Shown: positions 35,825 to 44,627 of the stretch, in pieces | Layout: each line of letters begins with the position of its first letter | Position numbering within the stretch: the stretch's first letter is position 1 | Origin: Myroides pelagicus | GTDB taxonomy: Bacteria > Bacteroidota > Bacteroidia > Flavobacteriales > Flavobacteriaceae | Direction of reading: 5' to 3' | Assembly: GCF_009711055.1 (NCBI RefSeq) | Contig: NZ_WMJY01000002.1 | Coordinates: 1 to 64,000, forward strand | Length of the DNA: 64,000 nt | Position numbers and translations under genes: made by a program | The notes under the pieces: generated by a model | Told to the model about the DNA's origin: nothing | The model's database searches: none | What the model saw: the letters and a program-made list of their open reading frames with translations, nothing else

Positions 35825-37258
35825 ATGGTTTTAGGTAGAACCATTGATATAATGCAAAGAACATCAGTGCTTATTGTGCTGATGTTCTTCCTATTTGGAT
35901 GTGCATCGTATCACGATAGAATTACGGATTATTATACCAAAGTAGGAGCGGGTGATTATGTGGAGGCAGAAAAGGCTTTGGATAAAAATTCATTGATTCA
36001 GAAAGACAGGAATAAACTTCTTTTTTTAATGGAGAAGGGAAGGTTGGCGCATTTGAAAGGAGCTTATGAAGAAAGCAATACCTATTTTAATGAGGCGGAT
36101 CTTCTAATAGAGGATGCGGTCACGAAAGTAGGAGATGTTGCTGTAGGATTATTCTTGAATTCAATGTCTCAAAGTTATAAAGGAGAAGAGTTTGAGATTT
36201 TTATGATTCACTATTATAAATCTTTAAACTATTTATACTTAGGGCTTAGTCAGGAGGCATTAGTAGAAGCTAGACGAATTACATTACAGAATTATTCTCA
36301 GGGAGATAAGTATAAGGATAAGTCAACAAGGTATTCAAAAGATGCGTTCTCCTTAATTTTACAAGGTATGATATACGAATCAACGGGTAACTATAATGAT
36401 GCTTTTATTTCTTATCGAAACGCGGTTGAGGTGTATAAAACGAGTAAAGGTACTTACTACGGTGTTTCTATGCCTGAACAGTTGAAGCACGATGTGATAC
36501 GCTTAGCAGCCTATAATGGTTTTACAGGAGAACAACGTGCTTATGAAAAAGAGTTCGGGATCAAGGCGAATGCTGATAAGTCAAAAGAAGGTCGTGAGTT
36601 AGTTTTGTTTTGGGAAAATGGTATGGCACCCATAAAGGAAGAAGAGAATGTTATTTTTACACTAGTAGAAGGAGAGAAGGGAAGTTTGTTTTTTACCAAT
36701 GCTCTAGGGATAATGATTCCAATTGACTTAGGTATTAGTGGAAGTACATCATTTAATGGGGTACACAGTTTAAACATAGCATATCCCAAATACATAGTTC
36801 AACCAACGCCTTATTTTAGTGCGTTTGTAAAAGACTCTAAGGGCGATACGAAACAATTACAATTAGTAGAAGATATTGATGCTTTGGCTGTTATGACTTT
36901 AAAGGAAAGAGCAGGTAAGGAATTAGGAAAGATACTTACTCGTATGGCTGTTAAGAAATCAGCGGAATATGCCTTAAAAGCAGCAGCTAAGTCGAATGGG
37001 CAAAACGGCGATGCAAATGCAGTGTTAGAGGGGATCGGTTTTGGAGTGCAATTGTTTAATATGCTTTCAGAGAAAGCGGATACAAGAAACTGGCAATCCA
37101 TTCCAGCAAAGATTAGTTATGTTCGTTTGCCTTTACAATCTGGTGAGAATACGATTGATGTAGTTATGGAACGTCCTTCAGGACAACGGACTACACATAG
37201 TATAACTCTTGACGGAAAAAAGGGAATTCAGTTTTATAATTTTGCTACAATGCGCTAA
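35825..37258 (+). CDS. COG3014-family lipoprotein
   Basis: A 477-residue exported protein. The lipobox FLFGC gives a Cys near residue 26, or 17 if the second ATG (35852) is the true start, which gives a cleaner signal peptide. Residues 40-240 are helical with TPR-like pairs, and the C-terminal third is beta-rich (ISYVRLPLQSGENTIDV). It follows the LpoB-like gene after 13 bases; this LpoB-COG3014 association is known from other phyla. Its function is not established; a link to cell-wall synthesis is inferred from the neighbour. Confidence 0.8.
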   Translation: MVLGRTIDIMQRTSVLIVLMFFLFGCASYHDRITDYYTKVGAGDYVEAEKALDKNSLIQKDRNKLLFLMEKGRLAHLKGAYEESNTYFNEADLLIEDAVTKVGDVAVGLFLNSMSQSYKGEEFEIFMIHYYKSLNYLYLGLSQEALVEARRITLQNYSQGDKYKDKSTRYSKDAFSLILQGMIYESTGNYNDAFISYRNAVEVYKTSKGTYYGVSMPEQLKHDVIRLAAYNGFTGEQRAYEKEFGIKANADKSKEGRELVLFWENGMAPIKEEENVIFTLVEGEKGSLFFTNALGIMIPIDLGISGSTSFNGVHSLNIAYPKYIVQPTPYFSAFVKDSKGDTKQLQLVEDIDALAVMTLKERAGKELGKILTRMAVKKSAEYALKAAAKSNGQNGDANAVLEGIGFGVQLFNMLSEKADTRNWQSIPAKISYVRLPLQSGENTIDVVMERPSGQRTTHSITLDGKKGIQFYNFATMR

Positions 37259-37261
37259 GAA

Positions 37262-37615
37262 ATGGAAAAGAATAAAGTATGTACCCATTGTAAACAAGAA
37301 ATAGTGTGTAAGGCTGATGACATTGTCAATTGTGCATGTTCTCAAGTAGAGCTAGCTGAAACAACACGTATTTTCTTAAAACAGAGTTATCACAAATGTC
37401 TGTGTAATTCATGTCTAGAGAAGTTTAATGAACTCGTTCTTTCTGCTAAAGGGAAGGAGTTGCCAACGCGCAGGAGTGAGATGGTAGAAGGTTTACATTA
37501 CTATATTGAAAATGGTTATTTTGTCTTCACAGAATACTATCATTTACTAAAAGGATATTGCTGTCAAAACGGGTGTAGACATTGTGTTTATGGCTTTAAA
37601 AACAGATATTTATAA
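37262..37615 (+). CDS. Cysteine-rich CWC/DUF5522 protein
   Basis: A 117-residue protein with two known small modules. Residues 1-62 contain CTHC, NCAC, CLCNSC (cysteine-rich CWC type, probably metal-binding). Residues about 78-117 match DUF5522 (EGLHYYIENGYFVFTEYYH, then CCQNGCRHCVYGF). The count of eleven cysteines and CxxC spacing suggest zinc or Fe-S binding. It begins 3 bases after the COG3014 gene, so it may be translationally coupled. Function unknown. Confidence 0.85.
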   Translation: MEKNKVCTHCKQEIVCKADDIVNCACSQVELAETTRIFLKQSYHKCLCNSCLEKFNELVLSAKGKELPTRRSEMVEGLHYYIENGYFVFTEYYHLLKGYCCQNGCRHCVYGFKNRYL

Positions 37616-37654
37616 AAAATAATACAAATTAATACTCATGTGTTTTATATTGAT

Positions 37655-37662
37655 TACTTTTG
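37655..37662 (+). promoter_or_regulatory. Putative -7 element (TACTTTTG) of the mevalonate kinase gene
   Basis: A TAnnTTTG match 24 bases upstream of the chosen ATG. It decides against the TTG start at 37660, which would overlap it. Confidence 0.5.
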
Positions 37663-37686
37663 CAAAGTAAAATTTACAAATTAGCT

Positions 37687-38625
37687 ATGAAAGGACCTTT
37701 ATTTTATTCAAAAATACTTCTATTTGGTGAGTATGGAATTATCAAAGATTCGAAAGGATTGTCTATTCCTTACAACTTCTATAATGGAGCATTGAAGGTA
37801 GAAGAAAACTTAGAAGGGTTTGCTTTAAAGTCAAACGAGAGTTTGCGTAATTTTGCATTCTATTTAAAGGATTTACAAGAAGGAGAGCCTAGCTTGGTTC
37901 AATTTAATATTGACGAGTTATTGACTGATATTAATAACGGTTTATATTTTGATTCAAGTATCCCACAAGGGTATGGTGTAGGAAGTAGTGGTGCTTTGGT
38001 AGCAGCGATTTATGATCAATACGCTAAAGATAAAATCACTGTTTTAGAGAATTTAACGAAGGATAAGCTTTTAGCTCTAAAAGGCATTTTTGGAAAAATG
38101 GAGTCTTTTTTTCATGGAACAAGTTCAGGATTAGACCCATTAAATAGTTATCTGAGCTTACCGATCTTAATCAACTCTAAAGATAATATTGAGCCTGCAG
38201 GGATTCCTTCACAAATAGTTGATGGTAAAGGAGCTGTATTTTTGATTGATAGTGGTATAGTTGGTGAAACCGCTCCGATGATCACAATCTTTATGGAGAA
38301 GTTGAAAGACCATGGGTTTAGAAATGTTTTGAAAGAGGAGTTTATTAAACATACAGATAATTGTGTAGAAAACTTTTTAAAGGGAGACTTCAAAAGTTTG
38401 TTCAGCAATACAAAGCAATTGTCTTCCGTAGTGTTTAATCACTTTAAACCAATGATACCAGAGCAATTTCATCAAGTATGGCAAAAAGGTATTGAAACAA
38501 ACGATTACTATTTGAAGTTGTGTGGGTCAGGAGGTGGAGGATATATTCTTGGATTTACTCCTGATATAGACAAAGCAAAAGAATCACTGAAAGACTATGA
38601 GCTAGAGGTAGTCTATCAGTTTTAG
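37687..38625 (+). CDS. Mevalonate kinase
   Basis: A 312-residue GHMP kinase that phosphorylates mevalonate. The N-terminal SKILLFGEYGIIKDSKGL carries the family Lys and opening motif. The phosphate loop is IPQGYGVGSSGALVAA, followed by HGTSSGLDPLNSY, whose Asp is the likely catalytic base. The C-terminal glycine-rich motif is KLCGSGGGGYILGF. An in-frame TTG at 37660 would add nine residues but lies inside the -7 promoter element (TACTTTTG, 37655-37662), so ATG 37687 is chosen. It precedes the UbiA prenyltransferase by 48 bases, probably one transcript. Confidence 0.93.
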   Translation: MKGPLFYSKILLFGEYGIIKDSKGLSIPYNFYNGALKVEENLEGFALKSNESLRNFAFYLKDLQEGEPSLVQFNIDELLTDINNGLYFDSSIPQGYGVGSSGALVAAIYDQYAKDKITVLENLTKDKLLALKGIFGKMESFFHGTSSGLDPLNSYLSLPILINSKDNIEPAGIPSQIVDGKGAVFLIDSGIVGETAPMITIFMEKLKDHGFRNVLKEEFIKHTDNCVENFLKGDFKSLFSNTKQLSSVVFNHFKPMIPEQFHQVWQKGIETNDYYLKLCGSGGGGYILGFTPDIDKAKESLKDYELEVVYQF

Positions 38626-38673
38626 AAATATAGTTATAACCTTTCGCAAGAGCGATTAAAACAAGCCTAATTT

Positions 38674-39597
38674 ATGTTATCTAGGAAAAATAAAGTACTG
38701 TTAGCTAAAATTTTCAGCTTGTTCTCTGTTGTGAGAGGTTATAATATTTTGATAATTGTCATCGCTCAATATTTGGCGTCAATATTTATATTTGCGCCTG
38801 AATTAAGAGCATTAGATGTGCTTTTGGATTGGCGATTATTTCTAATTATATTTTCATCTTCCTTAGCAATCGCAGGAGGGTATATCATTAATAACTTTTA
38901 CGATGCTGAAAAAGATCTGATTAATAGACCATTTAAGTCTATGGTAGATCGACTAGTTAGTCAAGCAACAAAACTACGTGTATATTTTGCATTAAACTTT
39001 GTGTCTGTAGTTTTGCTCTTACCGGTGTCTGTTCATGCATCAGTTTTTTTTGCTCTATATATTTTTCTACTTTGGTTTTATTCACATAAATTGAAAAAGT
39101 ATCCATTGATAGGGAATATAATGGCTTCATTGTTAGCAATCTTACCGTTCTTCGGTATTTTTATGTATTTCCAATCCTATCATATAGGTGTATTTATACA
39201 TGCTTTCTTTTTATTCATGATTATTTTTACTCGTGAAATTTTGAAAGATATGGAGAATATTAGAGGGGACTTTGCTAATAATTATCAGACATTGCCCGTT
39301 CGTTTTGGTGAATCTTATACAAAAAGAGTTGTCACTGTATTAGTATTTATTTCATTCATTCCTATAATTGTACTAACAACCTATATGGATATTGGCTATA
39401 TGAATTATTATTTCTATAGTAGTATGGTTGTTTTGGTTTTGTTTTTGATTCTTTTGTGGAAAGTGAATACAATAGAGGAATATCATAAACTTCACATCTG
39501 TTTGAAGTTATTAATTCTACTTGGAGTATTTTCTATTGTATTAATAAAACCTGAAGTTATAGCAAGTGGTCAGACCTTGTTAAGAGAAACTTTGTAA
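38674..39597 (+). CDS. UbiA-family prenyltransferase (geranylgeranylglycerol-phosphate type)
   Basis: A 307-residue inner-membrane prenyltransferase with about eight to nine membrane segments. The first Asp-rich motif is NNFYDAEKDLINRP and the second is DMENIRGDFANNYQTLP, the two magnesium-diphosphate sites of the UbiA family. Flavobacterial members of this group are usually named geranylgeranylglycerol-phosphate transferases, but the acceptor is not proven. Its place directly after mevalonate kinase links isoprenoid precursor supply to prenyl transfer. Confidence 0.87.
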   Translation: MLSRKNKVLLAKIFSLFSVVRGYNILIIVIAQYLASIFIFAPELRALDVLLDWRLFLIIFSSSLAIAGGYIINNFYDAEKDLINRPFKSMVDRLVSQATKLRVYFALNFVSVVLLLPVSVHASVFFALYIFLLWFYSHKLKKYPLIGNIMASLLAILPFFGIFMYFQSYHIGVFIHAFFLFMIIFTREILKDMENIRGDFANNYQTLPVRFGESYTKRVVTVLVFISFIPIIVLTTYMDIGYMNYYFYSSMVVLVLFLILLWKVNTIEEYHKLHICLKLLILLGVFSIVLIKPEVIASGQTLLRETL

Positions 39598-39628
39598 GTT
39601 TCCTCACTAAATTTCGCAACACATCTAG

Positions 39629-39655
39629 TTGAAATATTAAGTTTAATTATCTTTG
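39629..39655 (+). promoter_or_regulatory. Bacteroidota-type promoter of the pseudouridine synthase gene
   Basis: TTG at 39629-39631, a 16-base gap and -7 TATCTTTG at 39648-39655, followed by the gene start 17 bases downstream. Confidence 0.55.
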
Positions 39656-39671
39656 CAAAAATAATTTATAT

Positions 39672-40550
39672 ATGAATAACGGTAAGTCAAATTCGAGAAA
39701 CAGTAATAAACCACGTGGGGGTAAGAGTACCGATAAGAAAAAATCTTTTAAAGGAGGTGCTAGTGAAGGAAAGAAGTTATTTGGTAAATCGAATAAGCCA
39801 TTTGACAAAAAGCCTAAACCTGTTAAACAAGTAAAAGAATCGGAGGATATTCGATTGAATAAATATATTGGAAATTCAGGCATATGTTCTCGTAGAGAAG
39901 CAGACGTATATATTGTGTCTGGTAATGTAAAAGTGAATGGAGAAGTAATCACAGAGTTAGGTTATCGAGTAAAGCCTACAGATGTTGTGAACTTTGATGG
40001 AACTGTCATTACTCCAGAAAAACGTGTATATGTGCTATTGAATAAACCTAAAGGTTTTTCGACTATTAATGAAGAGATTATTAGTCCAGAAAACGTATTG
40101 TCATTGATAAAGGGTAGTTCAAAATATCCTGTAGCACCAGTAGGAAGAATGGATAAAACAACCTTAGGATTAATGTTGTTTACAAATGATACGAACCTAT
40201 TGCAGAAGTTGAATTCACCAGAACAAAGAAGTTCTAAAATGTATCAAGTTTCGATTGATAAGAATTTAAAATACGACGATTTAGAAAAAATCCAAAAAGG
40301 GGTATATATCGATGAGCGTAGAGTTTTTGTTGAGGAAATAGCTTATGTAGAGGATCAACCGAAAACAGAGATTGGTATCAAGTTAAAAGCCTCGAATGTT
40401 AAGTTGGTACGTGCTATTTTTGAAAGCTTAGGGTATAATGTAATCAAAGTAGATCGCGTAATGTATGGACAATTGACTAAATGGAATTTACCAAGAGGTA
40501 AATGGAGATTCTTGACAGAAGAGGAAGTTCGTAACTTGAAAAATGGTTAA
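39672..40550 (+). CDS. rRNA pseudouridine synthase (RsuA/RluB type)
   Basis: A 292-residue enzyme isomerising uridine in ribosomal RNA. The first 57 residues are a Lys/Gly/Ser/Asn-rich tail, common in flavobacterial members. An S4 RNA-binding domain follows (RLNKYIGNSGICSRREAD, about 61-105). The catalytic domain contains GRMDKTTLGLMLFTND, with Asp161 as the catalytic residue; the canonical string has Leu and acidic residues where this has Met and Thr. The large-subunit target position cannot be inferred. A bidirectional terminator follows. Confidence 0.92.
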   Translation: MNNGKSNSRNSNKPRGGKSTDKKKSFKGGASEGKKLFGKSNKPFDKKPKPVKQVKESEDIRLNKYIGNSGICSRREADVYIVSGNVKVNGEVITELGYRVKPTDVVNFDGTVITPEKRVYVLLNKPKGFSTINEEIISPENVLSLIKGSSKYPVAPVGRMDKTTLGLMLFTNDTNLLQKLNSPEQRSSKMYQVSIDKNLKYDDLEKIQKGVYIDERRVFVEEIAYVEDQPKTEIGIKLKASNVKLVRAIFESLGYNVIKVDRVMYGQLTKWNLPRGKWRFLTEEEVRNLKNG

Positions 40551-40559
40551 ATAAATAAT

Positions 40560-40587
40560 AATAAGCTCGGCATTTACCGAGCTTATT
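40560..40587. terminator. Bidirectional terminator between pseudouridine synthase and pirin genes
   Basis: An 11-bp stem (AATAAGCTCGG / CCGAGCTTATT) with a 6-base loop between convergent stops, serving both strands. Confidence 0.8.
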
Positions 40588-41318
40588 TATTTTAGGTAAT
40601 CGGGTAATTCCATAGGAATATCCATTAGCAATATTTTTGCATTTTCTGTAGCTGAAAGTGTGATTTCGTCTTTTTCTATAATACCTATTGCATCTCTTCT
40701 CCCTAAAGATGTATTTTCAATAAATATACTTCCTTCTAATACGAAAAGATATAAGCCATTATTTTTCTCTTTTTTAGTATACTCTAATTGTTTGTCTTTA
40801 TCTAGGTCAGCAAGAGAAAACCAAGCATCTTGATGAATCCAAACACCGTTATCATCAGGATTAGGTGATAATATTTGATCCCATTTGTTAAGTCTGTTTT
40901 CTGGATTGAGAGTAATTTGATCATACCGAGGTTTCACATTTAATTTGTTTGGGAATAGCCAGATTTGTAAAAACTGGGAAGGTACGTCGTCATTAGGATT
41001 AAATTCACTATGGTTAATACCAGTGCCAGCACTCATTATTTGTATTTCTCCTGTTTTAATAATCGTTCCATTGCCAATACTGTCTTTATGAGAGAGTTCG
41101 CCACTTAGTGGGATTGAAATGATTTCCATATTATCATGAGGATGAGTTCCAAACCCCATACCAGGAGCCACCAAGTCATCATTGAGAACTCTTAGTACTC
41201 CAAAGTGTACTCTATCTTCATTTTTATAATTAGCAAAGCTAAATGTATGATATGATTTTAGCCAACCATGATCTGCATAACCTCTACTATTGGCTCTGAT
41301 AATAATATTGTTTTTCAT
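40587..41318 (-). CDS. Pirin family protein
   Basis: A 243-residue bicupin protein. The metal-binding N-terminal cupin carries GFGTHPHDNMEIIS and the later SEFNP region, giving the His/Glu set typical of pirins. RGYADHGWLKSYHTFSFANY is the family opening. Some pirins are quercetin dioxygenases; a function cannot be assigned here. The ATG at 41318 is preferred over a TTG reading from 41348, since the family starts near MKNNIIIRANSRG. Confidence 0.91.
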   Translation of the reverse strand: MKNNIIIRANSRGYADHGWLKSYHTFSFANYKNEDRVHFGVLRVLNDDLVAPGMGFGTHPHDNMEIISIPLSGELSHKDSIGNGTIIKTGEIQIMSAGTGINHSEFNPNDDVPSQFLQIWLFPNKLNVKPRYDQITLNPENRLNKWDQILSPNPDDNGVWIHQDAWFSLADLDKDKQLEYTKKEKNNGLYLFVLEGSIFIENTSLGRRDAIGIIEKDEITLSATENAKILLMDIPMELPDYLK

Positions 41319-41427
41319 AGTTCTCTCATGTTTTGTTATTCTAGACAAAGATAGCTTAAGCTTTACAGATTATACTTAATGTGGGTTAAGAATGGCAGGC
41401 TTATATCTACTTATAATAAGCAAAAAA

Positions 41428-41458
41428 AACGAGCAACTTATGTTTTAAGTTGCTCGTT
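41428..41458 (-). terminator. Terminator of the acetyl-CoA hydrolase/transferase gene
   Basis: A perfect 13-bp stem (AACGAGCAACTTA / TAAGTTGCTCGTT) with a 5-base loop. The A run at 41422-41429 provides the minus-strand T tract. It lies 24 bases past the stop. Confidence 0.9.
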
Positions 41459-41481
41459 ATCGTTTATTAGAAATAGAGAGT

Positions 41482-42747
41482 TTATCTAATAGATTGATAA
41501 TACTCTTTTACAATGTCTTCTCTAAAGTTAGGATGAGCAATATTTGCTAAGGCTTGTACGCGTTGATCAATAGACTTGCCTCTAAGGTCAGCTACTCCGA
41601 ATTCAGTAACAACGAATTGAGCATGCGCACGAGAAGTAACTACACCAGCACCCGCTTTTAAAGCAGGTACTATTTTATTTTTTCCTTTTTTAGTAGTTGC
41701 AGATAAGGCTATGATGGCTTTACCTCCTTTACTCATCGTAGCTCCTCTCATAAAGTCAACTTGTCCTCCAACTCCAGAGTATAAGCGATGACCAATTGAG
41801 TCAGCACAGATTTGTCCTGTCACGTCAATCTCAACAGCAGAGTTAATTGCAACTACGTTAGGGTTTTGTCGAATGATAAAAGGATCATTTGTATGTGAGC
41901 ATTCTTTGAAAACAAAGAAAGGATTGTCATTGATATAATTATATAGTTTTTCTGTACCAACACAGAAAGTAGACATTGCTTTATTGTTGGTAGTTTTTTG
42001 TCTAGAACAGTCTAAAGCACCTGCTTCAATTAAGTCAATAACACCGTCGGCAAACATTTCAGTATGTAAACCTAGGTATTTGTGATTTTTTAATTTTTGT
42101 AATACAGCTTCAGGTATTGAACCAATCCCCATTTGTAGAGTACTACCATCTTCAATCATTTCAGCGATGTATGCTCCAATTTTGTCTTCAGCATCACTGA
42201 TCGTGGCAGAATATTCTGTCAAGATAGGTGTGTCATATTCTACCATTACATCAATGTGAGAAGAGTGAATAGTAGCATCACCGAATGTGCGAGGAAGGTA
42301 TTTGTTTACTTGTGCAATAACTAATTTTGCGTTAGCAATAGCTGCAGGCTCTGCTACTACTGAAGGACCTAAAGAACAGAAACCATTAGCATCAGGTGTT
42401 GAGACTTGTAGAAGTACCACATCTAAAGCAACTAAATTTTCTCTAAATAGCTTAGGTAACTCACTTAGAAAAACAGGTGTATACGTACCGTTACCTGCTT
42501 TAATTGTATGTCTAACGTTACCTCCAATAAAGAATGAGTTTACTTTGAAACTATCTTTAAATTTTGGATCAGCATAAGGTGCTTTTCCTAAGGTATGAAT
42601 ATGACAAAATTCAACATTGGATAGCTCATCTGCTCTTTCAACAATAGCATCTATCAAGTGATTAGGTGTAGATGCTACAGAGTGTACATATATTCGGTCG
42701 TTAGATTTAATTAATTTGGCTGCTTGTACGGCGGTCAAGTTTTTCAT
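41482..42747 (-). CDS. Acetyl-CoA hydrolase/transferase family (4-hydroxybutyrate CoA-transferase-like)
   Basis: A 421-residue cytoplasmic enzyme exchanging CoA between carboxylic acids. The N-terminal domain includes RIYVHSVASTPNHLIDAI and VSTPDANGFCSLGPS. The C-terminal domain has LQMGIGSIPEAVL, where the family's catalytic Glu lies, then GVGGQVDFMRGA and VVTEFGVADLRGKS. Length matches the 4-hydroxybutyrate/acetate CoA-transferase subfamily. The substrate pair is unproven. It is a single-gene unit with a strong terminator. Confidence 0.9.
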   Translation of the reverse strand: MKNLTAVQAAKLIKSNDRIYVHSVASTPNHLIDAIVERADELSNVEFCHIHTLGKAPYADPKFKDSFKVNSFFIGGNVRHTIKAGNGTYTPVFLSELPKLFRENLVALDVVLLQVSTPDANGFCSLGPSVVAEPAAIANAKLVIAQVNKYLPRTFGDATIHSSHIDVMVEYDTPILTEYSATISDAEDKIGAYIAEMIEDGSTLQMGIGSIPEAVLQKLKNHKYLGLHTEMFADGVIDLIEAGALDCSRQKTTNNKAMSTFCVGTEKLYNYINDNPFFVFKECSHTNDPFIIRQNPNVVAINSAVEIDVTGQICADSIGHRLYSGVGGQVDFMRGATMSKGGKAIIALSATTKKGKNKIVPALKAGAGVVTSRAHAQFVVTEFGVADLRGKSIDQRVQALANIAHPNFREDIVKEYYQSIR

Positions 42748-42886
42748 CAGTGTGTATTGTAAAAAAAATTAATACTCTAATTGTTTCCGCTAGGGAATAA
42801 AATAAATTGGACTAATTTACGCTTTTGTCGATGATTCCCAAAGTAAAAACTATAGGTATTCATTTTTTTCATTGAATCTAATGATG

Positions 42887-42894
42887 TAATTTTG
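42887..42894 (+). promoter_or_regulatory. Putative -7 element (TAATTTTG) of the methionine aminopeptidase gene
   Basis: A TAnnTTTG match 22 bases before the start codon; no clear -33 element at the expected spacing. Confidence 0.45.
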
Positions 42895-42915
42895 TAAGAC
42901 AAAAAAATACAAGGT

Positions 42916-43734
42916 ATGATTATTCCAAAAACTCAAGAAGAAATAGAGTTAATGAGACAAAGCGCCCTTTTAGTTTCTAAGACATTAGGGATGCTAGCAA
43001 CCGAACTAAAGCCAGGAGTAACGACTTTAGAATTAGATAGAAAAGCAGAAGAATTCATTAGAGATCATGGAGCTGTTCCTGGTTTCAAAGGTTTGTATGG
43101 ATGTCCTTCTACTATTTTGACAAGTGTTAATGAGCAGATTGTTCATGGACTACCTACAGATAAGCCGATTGAAGAAGGAGATATTGTATCAATAGATTGT
43201 GGTACAGTGATGAATGGATTTTATGGTGATCATGCTTATACTTTTGAAGTAGGAGAGGTAGATGCAGAAGTTAAGCGTTTACTACAAGTAACAAAGGAGT
43301 CACTTTATGTAGGTATTCGCGAATTTCGTATAGGAAACCGTGTAGAAGATGTCGGAAGTGCTATTCAAAGATATTGTGAAGCAGAAGGATATACAGTAGT
43401 ACGTGAATTAGTAGGACACGGATTGGGTCGTAAAATGCATGAGTCTCCTGAAATGCCAAACTATGGTAAACCAGGTAGAGGTAAGAAATTTATCGAAGGA
43501 CAAGTTGTTGCTATTGAACCAATGATCAACTTAGGAACGCGTAATATTAAACAACTAAATGATGGTTGGACAATTGTTACACGTGACGGTAAGCCATCAG
43601 CTCATTTTGAGCACGATGTGGCTATGGTAAACGGTAAACCAGAATTGTTATCTACTTTCCAATACATTTATCAAGCATTGGGTATTACTAGTAATGAAGA
43701 AGATGAGTTTAGAGCAAAACCATTAGTTCTTTAG
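42916..43734 (+). CDS. map: Methionine aminopeptidase, type I
   Basis: A 272-residue metalloprotease removing the initiator methionine. His77 (NEQIVHGLP), Asp94 (VSIDCGT) and Asp105 (FYGDHAYTF) are visible, followed by the conserved GHGLGRKMHE histidine and AIEPM glutamate, completing the dinuclear metal site. Length is normal for type I. The methyltransferase gene follows 18 bases downstream, so they may share a transcript. Confidence 0.97.
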   Translation: MIIPKTQEEIELMRQSALLVSKTLGMLATELKPGVTTLELDRKAEEFIRDHGAVPGFKGLYGCPSTILTSVNEQIVHGLPTDKPIEEGDIVSIDCGTVMNGFYGDHAYTFEVGEVDAEVKRLLQVTKESLYVGIREFRIGNRVEDVGSAIQRYCEAEGYTVVRELVGHGLGRKMHESPEMPNYGKPGRGKKFIEGQVVAIEPMINLGTRNIKQLNDGWTIVTRDGKPSAHFEHDVAMVNGKPELLSTFQYIYQALGITSNEEDEFRAKPLVL

Positions 43735-43752
43735 TATACTCTTGTTTGTTTT

Positions 43753-44523
43753 ATGAAAAAAATATTCAAAGCAATACTAAACATAGTACCTCGGCCGATT
43801 CTCATTCGGCTGAGTTATATTGTTCGTCCTGTTTTGGCTTTGTACTTAAAAGGCAGTACGTATACTGACCCAATTGACGGTAAGAGTTTTCGTTCATTTT
43901 TACCGTATGGATATGCCAAACAACGATCAAATGTACTATCACCTAGTACACTTTCTTTGGAAAGACATCGTTTGTTGTGGCTTTATTTGCAGAATGAAAC
44001 AGACTTTTTTAAAAAATCAAAATTAGTGTTGCACTTTGCGCCTGAACAAGCATTCTATAAGCGCTTTAGGAAGCAAAAAAACTTAACTTATACTACGACT
44101 GATTTAGAGTCTCCTTTAGCAGATGTGAAAGCTGATATCTGTAACTTGCCTTTTAAGGATAATAGTTTTGATGTGATTTTTTGTAATCATGTCTTAGAAC
44201 ATATCCCAAATGACACAAAAGCAATGACTGAATTGTATCGTATATTAAAGCCTGGGGGAATGGGGATTTTTCAAGTGCCCCAAGATTTGAATAGAACTGT
44301 TACTTTTCAAGATGATTCTATTACTGATCCCAAAGAACGCACACGTATATTCGGCCAATATGATCATGTTCGTATATATGGGCAGGATTATTTTGATAAA
44401 TTGAGAAAGGTAGGTTTTCGAGTAGAGGAAGTAGATTATACTACTACATTTTCTAAAGAAGATATAGAACGATATTGTTTAGCTGCAGGTGAGATTATTC
44501 CTGTATGTTTTAAAGATATATAG
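43753..44523 (+). CDS. Class I SAM-dependent methyltransferase
   Basis: A 256-residue protein with a Methyltransf_11-like Rossmann core. LVLHFAPEQAF is motif I in a variant form lacking the GxGxG loop. DLESPLADVKADICNLPF and FDVIFCNHVLEHIPND are motifs II and III/IV, and RILKPGGMGIFQVP is the post-motif. The first 80 residues are unlike typical methyltransferases and include a hydrophobic stretch (about 8-34). The substrate is unknown; small molecule or lipid is possible given the N-terminus. A terminator follows. Confidence 0.87.
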   Translation: MKKIFKAILNIVPRPILIRLSYIVRPVLALYLKGSTYTDPIDGKSFRSFLPYGYAKQRSNVLSPSTLSLERHRLLWLYLQNETDFFKKSKLVLHFAPEQAFYKRFRKQKNLTYTTTDLESPLADVKADICNLPFKDNSFDVIFCNHVLEHIPNDTKAMTELYRILKPGGMGIFQVPQDLNRTVTFQDDSITDPKERTRIFGQYDHVRIYGQDYFDKLRKVGFRVEEVDYTTTFSKEDIERYCLAAGEIIPVCFKDI

Positions 44524-44530
44524 AATTGTT

Positions 44531-44555
44531 ATGCTCCTATAGGAGCATTTTTTAT
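44531..44555 (+). terminator. Terminator of the map-methyltransferase unit
   Basis: An 8-bp palindrome stem (ATGCTCCT/AGGAGCAT) with a 2-base loop, followed by six T. Confidence 0.82.
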
Positions 44556-44591
44556 TTTATGTAGAGTTCAAGTTAGGCCTAAATATTTCTG

Positions 44592-44599
44592 TATCTTCG
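44592..44599 (+). promoter_or_regulatory. Putative -7 element (TATCTTCG) of the HAD phosphatase gene
   Basis: One mismatch to TAnnTTTG. It overlaps the region just before the first ATG (44601), which therefore is unlikely to be the translation start. Confidence 0.4.
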
Positions 44600-44627
44600 T
44601 ATGGTATTCAATGAAATGATTAAAACT

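Noticed and set aside
37660..37686. TTG start adding nine residues to mevalonate kinase
   Set aside because: It overlaps the -7 promoter element; the family starts at the downstream ATG.
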